Assembly: GCA_002327305.1 (NCBI GenBank)
Contig: DCUZ01000018.1
Span: 1 to 42,493 of the forward strand
Length of the DNA stretch: 42,493 nt
Direction of reading: 5' to 3'
From: Holophagales bacterium UBA2201
Lineage (GTDB): Bacteria > Acidobacteriota > Thermoanaerobaculia > UBA2201
Numbering within the stretch: position 1 is the first letter of the stretch; every line of letters begins with the position of its first letter. Position numbers and translations under genes: made by a program. The notes under the pieces are model-generated. The model did no database searches. It saw only the letters and a program-made list of their open reading frames with translations, and was not told the DNA's origin. Shown here one piece after another: positions 30,900-38,663 of the stretch.

Positions 30900-30923
30900 C
30901 CGGAAAGCCGGAAGGCCGGAAGG
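30900..30923. repeat. Three CCGGAAGG-type repeats abutting the miaB start codon
   Basis: Plus-strand units are CCGGAAAG, CCGGAAGG, CCGGAAGG, followed by a decaying GCGAAAAGGCGCGAAGGCC. They begin one base upstream of the miaB ATG and replace the expected Shine-Dalgarno region. Confidence 0.75.
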
Positions 30924-31020
30924 CGAAAAGGCGCGAAGGCCGTGACGATGGTGGATGGACGTTCAAGAGGTCTACCGCTTCGGGCTCTAAAGATTGGGTG
31001 CGTTACAGCGTTCCGGTATG

Positions 31021-31053
31021 CCGGTACAGCGCGCGGGAACCGCGCGCTACCGG
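31021..31053. repeat. Long GC palindrome at the stop of the coiled-coil protein gene
   Basis: AGCGCGCGG (31028-31036) pairs with CCGCGCGCT (31040-31048) around GAA, and CCGGT (31021-31025) pairs with ACCGG (31049-31053) past a two-base bulge. The stem includes the stop codon at 31047-31049. No T-run follows on the minus strand. The shape is that of a REP-type palindrome or a stable mRNA 3' end; the rest of the gap to 30924 holds no other recognised feature. Confidence 0.55.
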
Positions 31054-31691
31054 AGCCAACCCGGGTGGGCCCCGGCCTTGCGCGCCTCCTCCTCGATGTC
31101 GAGAACCCGCTGGCGGGCGGCGGACAGCGCCTGCTTTTCCGCCTCCAGGTCCGCCAGGGCCTGGTCGAGGGCGGGCTTGATCACGCCGTCCCGATAGGCG
31201 GGGTCGTCCCATGCATAGAAGTCGTTCTGCAGTTTGGACACCTCGGATTGCAAAGAGTCGATCCGGGACTCGGAGGCGGCCACGGCGCTGCGCGCGGAGC
31301 CGATCAACTGCTGCCAGTCCTCCTTGCCGCGGTCCGATCCCGGGGGCGTTCCCAGGGTCGGATCATACGGGGGGGCGTTCGGGTCCGCGGGAACGCCGTA
31401 GGTGACGGATCCCCCGACCCCCTTGATCTTGCGCACGTTTTCGTTGGTGATCACGAGGCCCGGCTGGATCTTTCCCCCCTTGGCCCGCTTGGCCGCGGCG
31501 ACGAGCGGCGAATCGGGCGGGACGGTCTCGCCGGATTTGGCGGCGGGTTGTTTCGGGGCGGGCTTGGCCTCCTGCTTGGTCTCCTGCTGGCTTTCCTGCT
31601 GCGGCTGCTCCTGGGGAGGCGCGTCCTGCCGTGCGGGGGCCGCCAAGGCCAGGGCCAACAAAATGACCGTTCCAATAGCGCATCGGTTCAT
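31047..31691 (-). CDS. Secreted coiled-coil protein of unknown function
   Basis: 214 residues from ATG at 31691, with GGGAGG six bases upstream and an ATGA overlap with the cupin gene. An uncleaved or cleaved signal (MNRCAIGTVILLALALAAPA) is followed by a Gln/Glu/Lys/Pro-rich linker (QQESQQETKQEAKPAPKQP) of about 40 residues. The middle part contains IQPGLVITNENVRKIKG. The C-terminal 80 residues form a probable coiled coil (RIDSLQSEVSKLQNDFYA and DLEAEKQALSAARQRVLDIE). No lipobox Cys is clear. I do not recognise a family. Coupling to ptsI and the cupin gene suggests it is cotranscribed with the PTS operon, but no link in function can be shown. Confidence 0.85.
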   Translation of the reverse strand: MNRCAIGTVILLALALAAPARQDAPPQEQPQQESQQETKQEAKPAPKQPAAKSGETVPPDSPLVAAAKRAKGGKIQPGLVITNENVRKIKGVGGSVTYGVPADPNAPPYDPTLGTPPGSDRGKEDWQQLIGSARSAVAASESRIDSLQSEVSKLQNDFYAWDDPAYRDGVIKPALDQALADLEAEKQALSAARQRVLDIEEEARKAGAHPGWLR

Positions 31692-32050
31692 GGGATCCTC
31701 CCGTAACAATCCTCCAGCCGGACCACGTCGTCCGGATGGGCCGTTGAAACCTCCACCAGATCACACCCGGCGCCGGAACTGAACCGGTGGATCGTGCCCG
31801 CGGGAACATCGAACCCCTCCCCTTCCCCCAGCCGGTCCACGATCCTGCGATCACCGTCCCTGGTCTCCACGTCGACCACACCCCGTAAAACAAAAATCGT
31901 CTCGATCTTATTCTCATGGTACTGGAGCGAAAGCGACTGGCCGGGATCGATGTGGAGGATCTTGCCCAGGTAGTGGGGGGTGAGGGCGAAAAGCAGTTCG
32001 TGGCCCCACGGCTTGTCGATGCGGCGGGGCGGGTCGGCTACAGGGGGCAA
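31688..32050 (-). CDS. Cupin protein of the mannose-6-phosphate isomerase type II kind
   Basis: About 120 residues. The frame extends to an ATG at 32095 within ptsI, but GGAGGGG at 32056-32062 lies five bases before TTG at 32050, so TTG is preferred (MPPVADPPRRIDKPWGHELL). The motifs KPWGHELLF, LQYHENKIETIFVLRG and GEGFDVPAGTIHRF are the usual order in the cupin half of mannose-6-phosphate isomerase/GDP-mannose pyrophosphorylase and in stand-alone relatives, with metal-binding His and Glu residues present. The role could be sugar-phosphate isomerisation or sensing. A cupin behind ptsI is, to my knowledge, also found in Geobacter-type PTS clusters. It overlaps ptsI by 13 bases and the next gene by 4. 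Confidence 0.88.
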   Translation of the reverse strand: MPPVADPPRRIDKPWGHELLFALTPHYLGKILHIDPGQSLSLQYHENKIETIFVLRGVVDVETRDGDRRIVDRLGEGEGFDVPAGTIHRFSSGAGCDLVEVSTAHPDDVVRLEDCYGRIP

Positions 32051-33798
32051 AGGAACCCCTCCGGGATCTGCTGGGAAAGGCGCTCCAGGAGCCATTCACC
32101 CACCGCTTTGGCGTCGGGCAGGGCCAGCGCCTTCATGATCACCGGCTCCAGGTCGCGCACGCTGGCGGCGCGGAGGGTCTCCTTGAGGAAGGGGAGGTTG
32201 AACGGCTCCATGGAGAAGCGGCGGATGCCCAAGCCCAGGAGGACGGCGGCCTGCAGGGGGTCGGCGGCCATCTCGCCGCAGACGGTGACCGGCTTGTCGT
32301 GGGTCCGCCCCGCCTCCGCCACCTGCCGGATGAGGGTGAGGATCGCGGGATGGAGGGCGTTGTAGTAGTCGGCCACCTTGGGGTTGTTGCGGTCCACGGC
32401 GAGGGTGTACTGGATGAGGTCGTTGGTCCCGATGGAGAAGAAGTCCACGAAGCGGGCGAAGGTGTCCACCAGGACCGCGGCGGAGGGAACCTCCACCATG
32501 ACGCCCAGGGGGATGTGCCGTTTGTGGGGGATCCGGGCCGCGGCCAGTTCGGCGGAGAGTTCGTCGAGGAGCCGGCGGGTGCGCAGGACCTCGTCCACGC
32601 AGCACACCATGGGGAGCATGATGTGGAGGTTGCCGTAGACCGAGGCGCGCAGCAGCGCCTTGAGCTGGGGGCGGAAGATGTGGGGGTAGTTGAGGCAGAG
32701 GCGGATGCCCCGCATTCCCAGGACGGGATTGTCCTCATGGATGTGGAGCACCTCGCGGGCCAGCTTGCGCCCCCCCAGATCGAAGGTGCGGATGGTGACG
32801 ACCCGGTCCGGCATGGCCTTGAGGAGGCGGCTGTAGGTCCGGAAGTGGTCCTCCTCGGAGGGGATGTGGGGGTACATCGAGAGATAGAGGAACTCCGACC
32901 GGTAGAGGCCGATGCCCGACCCGCCCATGTCGCGGATGGAATGGATCTCGTCCAACAGTTCGATATTGGCGAGGAGGTGGAAGTCCACCCCGTCGCGGGT
33001 GGTGTCGGGGGCGTGGATGGCCCCCAGGCGCTGGCGCTGGCGCTCCTCGAGGATGCTCTTCTGGGAGGCGTACTCCTTGAGGGTGGCGCCGTCGGGATTG
33101 AGGATGACGGTTCCCTGGCTGCCGTCCACGATGATCCTCTGGCCGTCCTTCACCGCGTCCATCAACCCCGGCGTCGAGAGGACCGCGGGCATGGCCATGG
33201 CCTTGGCCATGATGGCGGTGTGGGAGGTACGCCCGCCCCCCTGGACCGCGAACCCCACGATGTTGGGGTGGTGCAGGTAGGGGATGTCGGAGGGGGCGAG
33301 GTCGTGGGAGACCACCACCGCCTTGTCCTGGAGGGCGTCGAGGGAGGGATGCTCGATGGATTGCAGGGCCGAAAGGACGTGCTTGGCCACGTCCTCCAGG
33401 TCCATCGTCCGCTCCCGCAGGTAGGCCTCCTTGGCCGAGCGGAGCTTGCCGGTGATGGCCGCCACCTCCTGCTGGACCACCCACTCCGCGTTGACCCGCT
33501 GACGGAGGATGGCCTCGGGGATGGTCCGTTGGAAGGTGTCGTCGCGCACCATCAGGAGGTGGGCGTGGAACACGGAGGCGATGTCGGCGTCGAAGAGGGC
33601 CTTGGCCTTCTCCTCTAACTGCTGGATCTCCTTCTCCGCCTGGGCCAGGGACCGGCGGTAGCGGCGGACCTCCTCCTCCACCTTGGCCTCGGGAAGCTTG
33701 ATCTTGAGGACGGTGTCCAGCGACCGGTTGATGACGAGGGCCCGGCCCACGGCGATCCCCGGGGCGACGCCCACCCCCTTGATCCTAATCATCTTCAT
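32038..33798 (-). CDS. ptsI: Phosphoenolpyruvate-protein phosphotransferase (enzyme I)
   Basis: 586 residues from ATG at 33798, behind GGAGG; ATG at 33792 is less well spaced. Enzyme I takes phosphate from PEP and passes it to HPr. The active-site loop GGGRTSHTAIMAKAMAMPAV carries His193 (His189 in E. coli). The PEP-binding barrel is complete, with GIGLYRSEFLYL, SIGTNDLIQYTLAVDRNNP and VCGEMAADP holding the catalytic Cys. There is no GAF domain at the N-terminus, so this is general EI rather than PtsP. Its start overlaps the HPr gene by 14 bases. No sugar-specific EIIB or EIIC is encoded in the window, so the chain probably serves regulation. Confidence 0.95.
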   Translation of the reverse strand: MKMIRIKGVGVAPGIAVGRALVINRSLDTVLKIKLPEAKVEEEVRRYRRSLAQAEKEIQQLEEKAKALFDADIASVFHAHLLMVRDDTFQRTIPEAILRQRVNAEWVVQQEVAAITGKLRSAKEAYLRERTMDLEDVAKHVLSALQSIEHPSLDALQDKAVVVSHDLAPSDIPYLHHPNIVGFAVQGGGRTSHTAIMAKAMAMPAVLSTPGLMDAVKDGQRIIVDGSQGTVILNPDGATLKEYASQKSILEERQRQRLGAIHAPDTTRDGVDFHLLANIELLDEIHSIRDMGGSGIGLYRSEFLYLSMYPHIPSEEDHFRTYSRLLKAMPDRVVTIRTFDLGGRKLAREVLHIHEDNPVLGMRGIRLCLNYPHIFRPQLKALLRASVYGNLHIMLPMVCCVDEVLRTRRLLDELSAELAAARIPHKRHIPLGVMVEVPSAAVLVDTFARFVDFFSIGTNDLIQYTLAVDRNNPKVADYYNALHPAILTLIRQVAEAGRTHDKPVTVCGEMAADPLQAAVLLGLGIRRFSMEPFNLPFLKETLRAASVRDLEPVIMKALALPDAKAVGEWLLERLSQQIPEGFLCPL

Positions 33799-34054
33799 CG
33801 AACCTCCGGGCGAACAGGTCGCGCAGGGCGGTGACGGCCTCGGCCTCGTCGTCGCCACAGGCGCGGACCTCCACCGACTCGCCGCAGGCCCCCGCCAGCA
33901 TCAGCAGCCCCAGGATGCTCTTGCCGTCCACCGCGTCACCGTCCTTGACGATCTTGATGTCGGCGGCGAAGGTGCGCGTCAGCTCCACGAGCTTGGCGGA
34001 GGCCCGGGCGTGCAGGCCCAGCTTGTTCACGATGGGGAGGCGTTCACTGATCAT
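33785..34054 (-). CDS. ptsH: Phosphocarrier protein HPr
   Basis: 89 residues. HPr accepts phosphate from enzyme I at His15 (KLGLHARAS) and is a target of HPr kinase at Ser46 (DGKSILGLLML); both residues are present at their standard positions. That the Ser46 loop is kept, with hprK five genes upstream in the same transcript, supports regulation by HprK. ATG at 34054 follows AAGGA and overlaps the EIIA-Man gene by 11 bases. Confidence 0.96.
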   Translation of the reverse strand: MISERLPIVNKLGLHARASAKLVELTRTFAADIKIVKDGDAVDGKSILGLLMLAGACGESVEVRACGDDEAEAVTALRDLFARRFDEDD

Positions 34055-34454
34055 GGTCTTCCTTGAGGCCGAAGACGCGGATGCTCTGGCGGGCCCGCTG
34101 GCAGAGGAAGTAGGAGATCTCGCGCAGGCCGTCCAGGTTTTCGTGCTGGATGGAGAGGAAGCGGACCAGGATGGGGAGGTTCACCCCGGTGATCACCTCG
34201 ATCCGTTCCGGACGGGCCAGGGAGAAGGCGATGTTGGAGGGGGTCCCGCCGAACATGTCGGTGAAGAGCAGGACGTACCGGTAGCCGTCCAGCTTGTCGA
34301 GGACGAAGCGGACCTTCTTGAGGGAGTCCTCCCAGGTGTCGTTCCAGTTCAGGCAAACCGGGAAGAGGGCCGTGGGGGAGGCCACGATGGTCTTGGCCGA
34401 ATTGACGAGTTCCGCGGCCAGCTGGCCGTGGGTGATGACGATGCCGGCGATCAT
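34044..34454 (-). CDS. PTS EIIA component, mannose family
   Basis: 136 residues matching EIIA-Man (PF03610). His9 in GIVITHGQLA is the phosphorylated residue, and FTDMFGGTPSNIA is the second family signature. It stands alone, without EIIB, EIIC or EIID, so it is probably a phosphorylation-state sensor or phosphate acceptor rather than part of a permease. ATG at 34454 overlaps the rapZ stop as ATGA. Confidence 0.93.
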   Translation of the reverse strand: MIAGIVITHGQLAAELVNSAKTIVASPTALFPVCLNWNDTWEDSLKKVRFVLDKLDGYRYVLLFTDMFGGTPSNIAFSLARPERIEVITGVNLPILVRFLSIQHENLDGLREISYFLCQRARQSIRVFGLKEDHDQ

Positions 34455-35317
34455 CCTTCACCTCGCTTGACGTCACGGTGCATGACATGGACGCGGCAAT
34501 CGCGGGAGCGGAGCGACCCGGCCAGGGCCTCGGCGATGGCCACGCTCCGGTGCCTCCCGCCCGTGCATCCGATGCCGACCGACAGGGAGTGGCGGAATTC
34601 CCGCTGGACGGCGGGCAGGTAGAAATCAAGCAGGCGCAGGATGAGCCCCATCAGCTCCCGGCTGGCGGGCTGGTCCAGCACGTAGGCCGCCACCTCGGGA
34701 TCCTCCCCGGTGCGTTCCCGCAGCGAGGGGACGAAATAGGGGTTGGGAAGGAACCGGGTGTCGAAGACCAGGTCCGCCGTCGAGGGGACGCCGTAACTGA
34801 ATCCGAAACTGGTGAGGGTGAGGAGGAACCGTTCGCGGGTCCAGTTGGGGTGGAAGCGTTGGAGGACGGCGTTGCGCAGTTCGTGCAGGTTGGTGCCGGA
34901 GGTGTCCAGCACCTCGGTGGCCCGCATTTTGACCGCCTCCAGCATCCGCCGCTCCAGCTGGATGCATTCGCGCACCGGACGGTCGGAGGAGAGGGGATGG
35001 GGGCGCCGGGTGACGGCGAACCGCCGCTCGAGCACGTCGTCCGAGGCCTCCAGGAACAGGAGCATGGCCCCGGGGACGCGGGAATGGGCCGCCTCCCACG
35101 CGGGGAGGAATTGCTCCCCGTAAGCCACGCTCCGAAGGTCGGCGGCGATGGCCACCCGGGGGAGCGCGGCCGTCTCCGCGATGAACGCCGCCACCAGGCG
35201 CAGGGGGAGGTTGTCCACGCAGTAGTAGCCCGCGTCCTCCAGGGCGCGCAGGACCGTGCTTTTGCCCGAGCCCGACAGCCCTGTGACGAAAACCAGCCGC
35301 CGGTCAGCCGCGTCCAT
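34451..35317 (-). CDS. rapZ: RapZ/YvcJ family nucleotide-binding protein
   Basis: 288 residues with the P-loop GLSGSGKST (13-21), the motif AGYYCVDNLP and the conserved C-terminal GIGCTGGRHRSV. In E. coli RapZ binds the small RNA GlmZ and controls amino-sugar synthesis; in Bacillus YvcJ binds nucleotides and affects competence. RapZ genes commonly lie beside rpoN, hpf, ptsN, hprK or npr, as here. No GlmZ-like RNA is seen. ATG at 35317 follows AGGAGAAGAACC and overlaps hprK by 14 bases. Confidence 0.95.
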   Translation of the reverse strand: MDAADRRLVFVTGLSGSGKSTVLRALEDAGYYCVDNLPLRLVAAFIAETAALPRVAIAADLRSVAYGEQFLPAWEAAHSRVPGAMLLFLEASDDVLERRFAVTRRPHPLSSDRPVRECIQLERRMLEAVKMRATEVLDTSGTNLHELRNAVLQRFHPNWTRERFLLTLTSFGFSYGVPSTADLVFDTRFLPNPYFVPSLRERTGEDPEVAAYVLDQPASRELMGLILRLLDFYLPAVQREFRHSLSVGIGCTGGRHRSVAIAEALAGSLRSRDCRVHVMHRDVKRGEG

Positions 35318-36263
35318 GGTTCTTCTCCTGGATGCGCTCCTCCTGCCGCTGGAGGAAGAGCTGCTGGTCGTCGTGGCCGAGGGTGGTCAGGATGTGGTTC
35401 TTGACCGCCACCTCGATGATGAGGGCGATGTTGCGCCCCTTGTGGACCGGCATCCGGATGAGCGGCAGGGGCGTCCCCAGGATGACGGCGGTCTGCTTGG
35501 TCATCCCCAGCTCATGGGCGTAGGGGACCTCCGCGGGCTCCACCAGCTCGATGACCAGGTGGACCCGCTTTTCCTTTTCCCACGCCGTGATGCCGAAGAT
35601 GTTGTTCACGTTCACGATCCCCACCCCCTTGACCTGCATGATGCCGCAGACCCAGTCCTTTCCGCTCGTTCCATAGAGCGTGTTGTCGGCCTCCAGGCTC
35701 AGGATGACGTAGTCGTCGGCCACCAGCTTGTGGCCGCGGGAGATGAGCTCAAGGGCGCACTCGCTCTTGCCGATGCCCGAACTGCCCTTGAGGAGGACCC
35801 CCAGGCTGAAGATGTCCATCAGCGTGGCGTGGGCCGATTCGCGGGGCGCGAGATAGTGTCTGAGATAGGCGTAGAGGGTGTCGAAGAGGCGGTTGGAGGT
35901 GGCGCTGCTCAGGAACAGGGGGATATGGTGATGCTCGGCCGCCCGCACGACGAAGGGCGGGGGGGCCTGCCCGCCGCTGACCACCAAGGCCGCCACGGGA
36001 CGCTGGAGGACCGCCTCCAGGGCGCGCGAGGCCTGATCCGTCGTCAACGTCCCCAGATATCCCAGCTCGGAGAAGCCCAGGATTTGGATGCGGTTCTCCA
36101 GGACCCCCTCCAGGTGGCCGGCCAGGGCCAGGCCCAGCTTCTGGGGATGGGGATTTTCGATCATGTTGGAGAGCCCGTCCTCCCCGGCGGCCAGGGTGAG
36201 GCCCAGCTGGGCGGAGAGCCCCTTGTCGAAGAGGGTTCGGACGGAGGTCGGGACCGTCTTCAC
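35304..36263 (-). CDS. hprK: HPr kinase/phosphorylase
   Basis: 319 residues starting at GTG 36263, eight bases after GGAGGAG and overlapping the ptsN stop as GTGA. HprK phosphorylates and dephosphorylates HPr Ser46. The C-terminal kinase domain has His145 in HATLMDIFSLGVL, the P-loop GSSGIGKS (160-167) and the HprK signature MQVKGVGIVNV. The N-terminal DRTGG-like domain (1-130) is complete, unlike the truncated alphaproteobacterial type. It is the likely switch linking energy state to the PTS chain encoded around it. Confidence 0.95.
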   Translation of the reverse strand: MKTVPTSVRTLFDKGLSAQLGLTLAAGEDGLSNMIENPHPQKLGLALAGHLEGVLENRIQILGFSELGYLGTLTTDQASRALEAVLQRPVAALVVSGGQAPPPFVVRAAEHHHIPLFLSSATSNRLFDTLYAYLRHYLAPRESAHATLMDIFSLGVLLKGSSGIGKSECALELISRGHKLVADDYVILSLEADNTLYGTSGKDWVCGIMQVKGVGIVNVNNIFGITAWEKEKRVHLVIELVEPAEVPYAHELGMTKQTAVILGTPLPLIRMPVHKGRNIALIIEVAVKNHILTTLGHDDQQLFLQRQEERIQEKNHGRG

Positions 36264-36721
36264 AACTTTTTCTCCTCCTGCCGCAGGACCTCCAGGAACG
36301 CCTCCGGTGTGGGGGCGGCCAGAAGACTGCGGAGGGTGCCGGGGGCCCGCACCAGTTTGGAGATGCGGGCCAGGGCCGTGAGATGGGCTGTGGGCTGGGC
36401 CTGGGGGGAGAGGACGAAGAAAAAGAGGCGGACGGGCTGGCCGTCGGGGGCGCCGAAAGCCAGTCCCTCCGGGTGGAGGCCCACGGCGACCAGGACCTCC
36501 TTCAGCTCATTGAGTTTGCAATGGGGGATGGCCACCTCGTGTCCGACGGCGGTGGAGCCCATCTCCTCGCGCTGGGCGAGCTTTTCGGCCACGTCTTTTG
36601 GGCGGCGGACGAGCCCCAGCCGATGCAGGTGGTCCGCCACCTCTTTGAACAGGGTTTCACGCCCCTCCCCTTCGAGCCGCCGGATGATGCAGGCCGGCGG
36701 AATGCACTCGGAGAGCTTCAT
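36260..36721 (-). CDS. ptsN: Nitrogen-type PTS EIIA (PtsN)
   Basis: 153 residues. The active His67 in GHEVAIPHCKL corresponds to His73 of E. coli PtsN. The real start is ATG 36721 (MKLSECIPPACIIRRL), overlapping the hpf stop as ATGA; the open frame upstream is the antisense shadow of hpf. PtsN is a regulatory acceptor that in other bacteria affects potassium uptake, phosphate stress and nitrogen control. Its position between hpf and hprK is typical. Confidence 0.94.
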   Translation of the reverse strand: MKLSECIPPACIIRRLEGEGRETLFKEVADHLHRLGLVRRPKDVAEKLAQREEMGSTAVGHEVAIPHCKLNELKEVLVAVGLHPEGLAFGAPDGQPVRLFFFVLSPQAQPTAHLTALARISKLVRAPGTLRSLLAAPTPEAFLEVLRQEEKKL

Positions 36722-37260
36722 TGCTCGGCGATGTCGTAGAGGATGGGGCCGCCGCGGGCGCGGGAGGCCAGAACGCGGACGCGATCGTCCTCCAGGTCCC
36801 TGAAGACCACGAACCCCGATCCCGGACGCGCCAGGCGCGCCAGGGCGTCCTCCTCGGTCATGGCGGGGATGTCGGCCTTGCCCAGGCGCTCGATGCGGGG
36901 GCCGGCGGGGGCCCGGCGCTTCGCGGCGGGCTCGGGCGGCCAATCGGCGACGCGGTGGGCTTCGCGGCGTTTCTTCTCCTTCAGCTTCTTCTTTTTCTTC
37001 TTCAGCTGGATCTGCAGGTGGTCTATCGTGCGCAGGACCACCTCCTCCATCTCCTCCCCCTCGGCCCGGGCCTGCAGCCATTCGCCCTCGTGGTGGATGG
37101 AGATTTCGCTCTCGTGGCGGAATTTGCTGGCCTTCAGGAGCACCTTCACCCGCACCTCGTCGTCCCCGAAAAAACGCTGGACCTTGTGCAGGTGGGCGGA
37201 AATGAATTCCTTGAGGCTTTCGGTGAGCGTGTAGCCCTTGTGCGAGTACTCGATCTGCAT
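36718..37260 (-). CDS. hpf: Long ribosome hibernation promoting factor
   Basis: 180 residues from ATG 37260 behind GAGGTGA. The N-terminal 100 residues are the S30AE domain (MQIEYSHKGYTLTESLKEFI). A Lys-rich linker of about 30 residues (QLKKKKKKLKEKKRREAHR) follows, and the C-terminal domain (GKADIPAMTEEDALARL to GPILYDIAEQ) is the dimerisation part of long-form HPF, which joins two 70S ribosomes into 100S particles. It begins four bases after rpoN stops. Confidence 0.94.
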   Translation of the reverse strand: MQIEYSHKGYTLTESLKEFISAHLHKVQRFFGDDEVRVKVLLKASKFRHESEISIHHEGEWLQARAEGEEMEEVVLRTIDHLQIQLKKKKKKLKEKKRREAHRVADWPPEPAAKRRAPAGPRIERLGKADIPAMTEEDALARLARPGSGFVVFRDLEDDRVRVLASRARGGPILYDIAEQ

Positions 37261-37264
37261 GGGT

Positions 37265-38647
37265 TCACCTCGTCTGTTTTCGTTCCTGGGAGGGGCGGAT
37301 CCCCAGCTCCTCCCGGTATTTTGCCACGGTCCGCCGGGCGACCGTGAGTCGGTACTGGGCGTCGAGGATGCGCGCGATCCGGGCGTCGGAGAGGGGCCGG
37401 CCGGTCGTCTCGGCCCGGACGATCTGCGCGATGAGGCCCTTGATCCGGTCCAGCGTGTAGCCCTCGCCGGTGGGGCTGGTGAGCCCCGACAGGAAAAAGG
37501 AGCGCATCGCGAAGAGGCCGCGCGGCGTCTGCATGTGCTTATTGGCCACCACGCGGGAGACGGTGGACTCGTGCACCCCCACGTCCCCGGCCACGTCGCG
37601 GAGGAGGAGGGGCCTGAGGTGCTCGGGCCCCTCGTCGAGGAAGGCTTTCTGGTGGTCCACGATGGATTGGGCCACGCGCTGGAGGGTCCTGCGGCGTTGT
37701 TCCACCGACCGCAGGAGCCAGAAGGCGGATTGGAGCTTCTTTTCAATGTAATGGGAGGCCTCGCGGTCCCGGCGGAGGCCCGGATCACGGTACATGGCGA
37801 GATAACCCCGGTTGATGCGCATCTTGGGGAGGCCGTCGTCGTTCACCTGGGCGAGGTAGGCGTCGCCGCGCCGGATGATATGGACGTCCGGCTCCACGTA
37901 GATGGGCCGCTCCCTGGTGTATTTACGGCCCGGGTGGGGATCGAGGTGGCGCAGGGCCTCCATCATGATCCGCACCTCGGCGGTATCGCATCCCAGGGCG
38001 GCTTCCAGGCCGGCCTCGTCACGGGCCAGGACCTTCTGCCAGCAGCGATCGAGGGCCTCCAAGAGGCGCGGCTCGTCGGTCTGGAGCTTGAGGCACTCGG
38101 GGATGGAGCGCGCCCCCACGCCGGGGGGGTCGAAGGACTGCAGGGCGCCCAGGGCGCGTTCCAGGGTCGCGAGGGGGATCCCGGAGGAGGCCAGGGCCTC
38201 GAGGGGCTCCGTCAGGTAGCCGTCGTCGTCGAGGTTTCCGATGAGGAATTGCACGGCTTCCACAAGCTCGGGCGGGATGGCGTTCATGGACAACTGCCAG
38301 AGCAGGTGCTCCGCCAGGTCCGTTCCGGATTCCGGGATGTTTTCGAGTGGCACATCCTCGCGCACTTCGGGCGGGAGGTTGGTCGGGATGTACGAATTCT
38401 CGTAGTATTCCTGGAAGTAGGCGTCCATGTCCACCCGCTCCATGGGGTCCTCCTTCCGCTCCGCCGGCGCCGTCTCCGGAACCCCCTCCAGGGAAGCCTC
38501 CTCCAGCACGGGATTCTCCTCCATCTCCGCGAGGATGAGGTCCGCCAGCTCCATCCGCGTCAACTGCAGCAGCTTGATGGCCTGCTGGAGCGACGGCGTC
38601 AGGACGAGGCGCTGGGCGAGGCGGGTTTCCAGTTTGGGTCGGAGCAG
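37265..38647 (-). CDS. rpoN: RNA polymerase sigma-54 factor with apparent CTG start
   Basis: About 460 residues if started at CTG 38647. The conserved N-terminal region I (LRPKLETRLAQRLVLTPS, then LQQAIKLLQLTRMELADL) is in frame, but no ATG, GTG or TTG precedes it. The first conventional codon is TTG at 38563, inside region I, which would remove the Gln-rich activator-interaction helix. AAAGGAGG at 38656-38663 lies eight bases before this CTG, so CTG is preferred. The core-binding domain spans about 120-320, and the RpoN box VARRTVAKYREELGI (Ala437-Tyr444 region) that binds the -24 element is complete at the C-terminus. The lptB stop overlaps the Shine-Dalgarno. A sequencing error cannot be excluded. 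Confidence 0.93.
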   Translation of the reverse strand: MLRPKLETRLAQRLVLTPSLQQAIKLLQLTRMELADLILAEMEENPVLEEASLEGVPETAPAERKEDPMERVDMDAYFQEYYENSYIPTNLPPEVREDVPLENIPESGTDLAEHLLWQLSMNAIPPELVEAVQFLIGNLDDDGYLTEPLEALASSGIPLATLERALGALQSFDPPGVGARSIPECLKLQTDEPRLLEALDRCWQKVLARDEAGLEAALGCDTAEVRIMMEALRHLDPHPGRKYTRERPIYVEPDVHIIRRGDAYLAQVNDDGLPKMRINRGYLAMYRDPGLRRDREASHYIEKKLQSAFWLLRSVEQRRRTLQRVAQSIVDHQKAFLDEGPEHLRPLLLRDVAGDVGVHESTVSRVVANKHMQTPRGLFAMRSFFLSGLTSPTGEGYTLDRIKGLIAQIVRAETTGRPLSDARIARILDAQYRLTVARRTVAKYREELGIRPSQERKQTR

Positions 38648-38655
38648 GGCCGTGA

Positions 38656-38663
38656 CCTCCTTT
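38656..38663 (-). promoter_or_regulatory. Shine-Dalgarno that fixes the rpoN CTG start
   Basis: AAAGGAGG on the minus strand, followed by T, is almost fully complementary to the 3' end of 16S rRNA. It overlaps the lptB stop (38662-38664) and sits eight bases before CTG at 38645-38647. The only other codon within range is ACG two bases away, which is too close. Confidence 0.75.
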
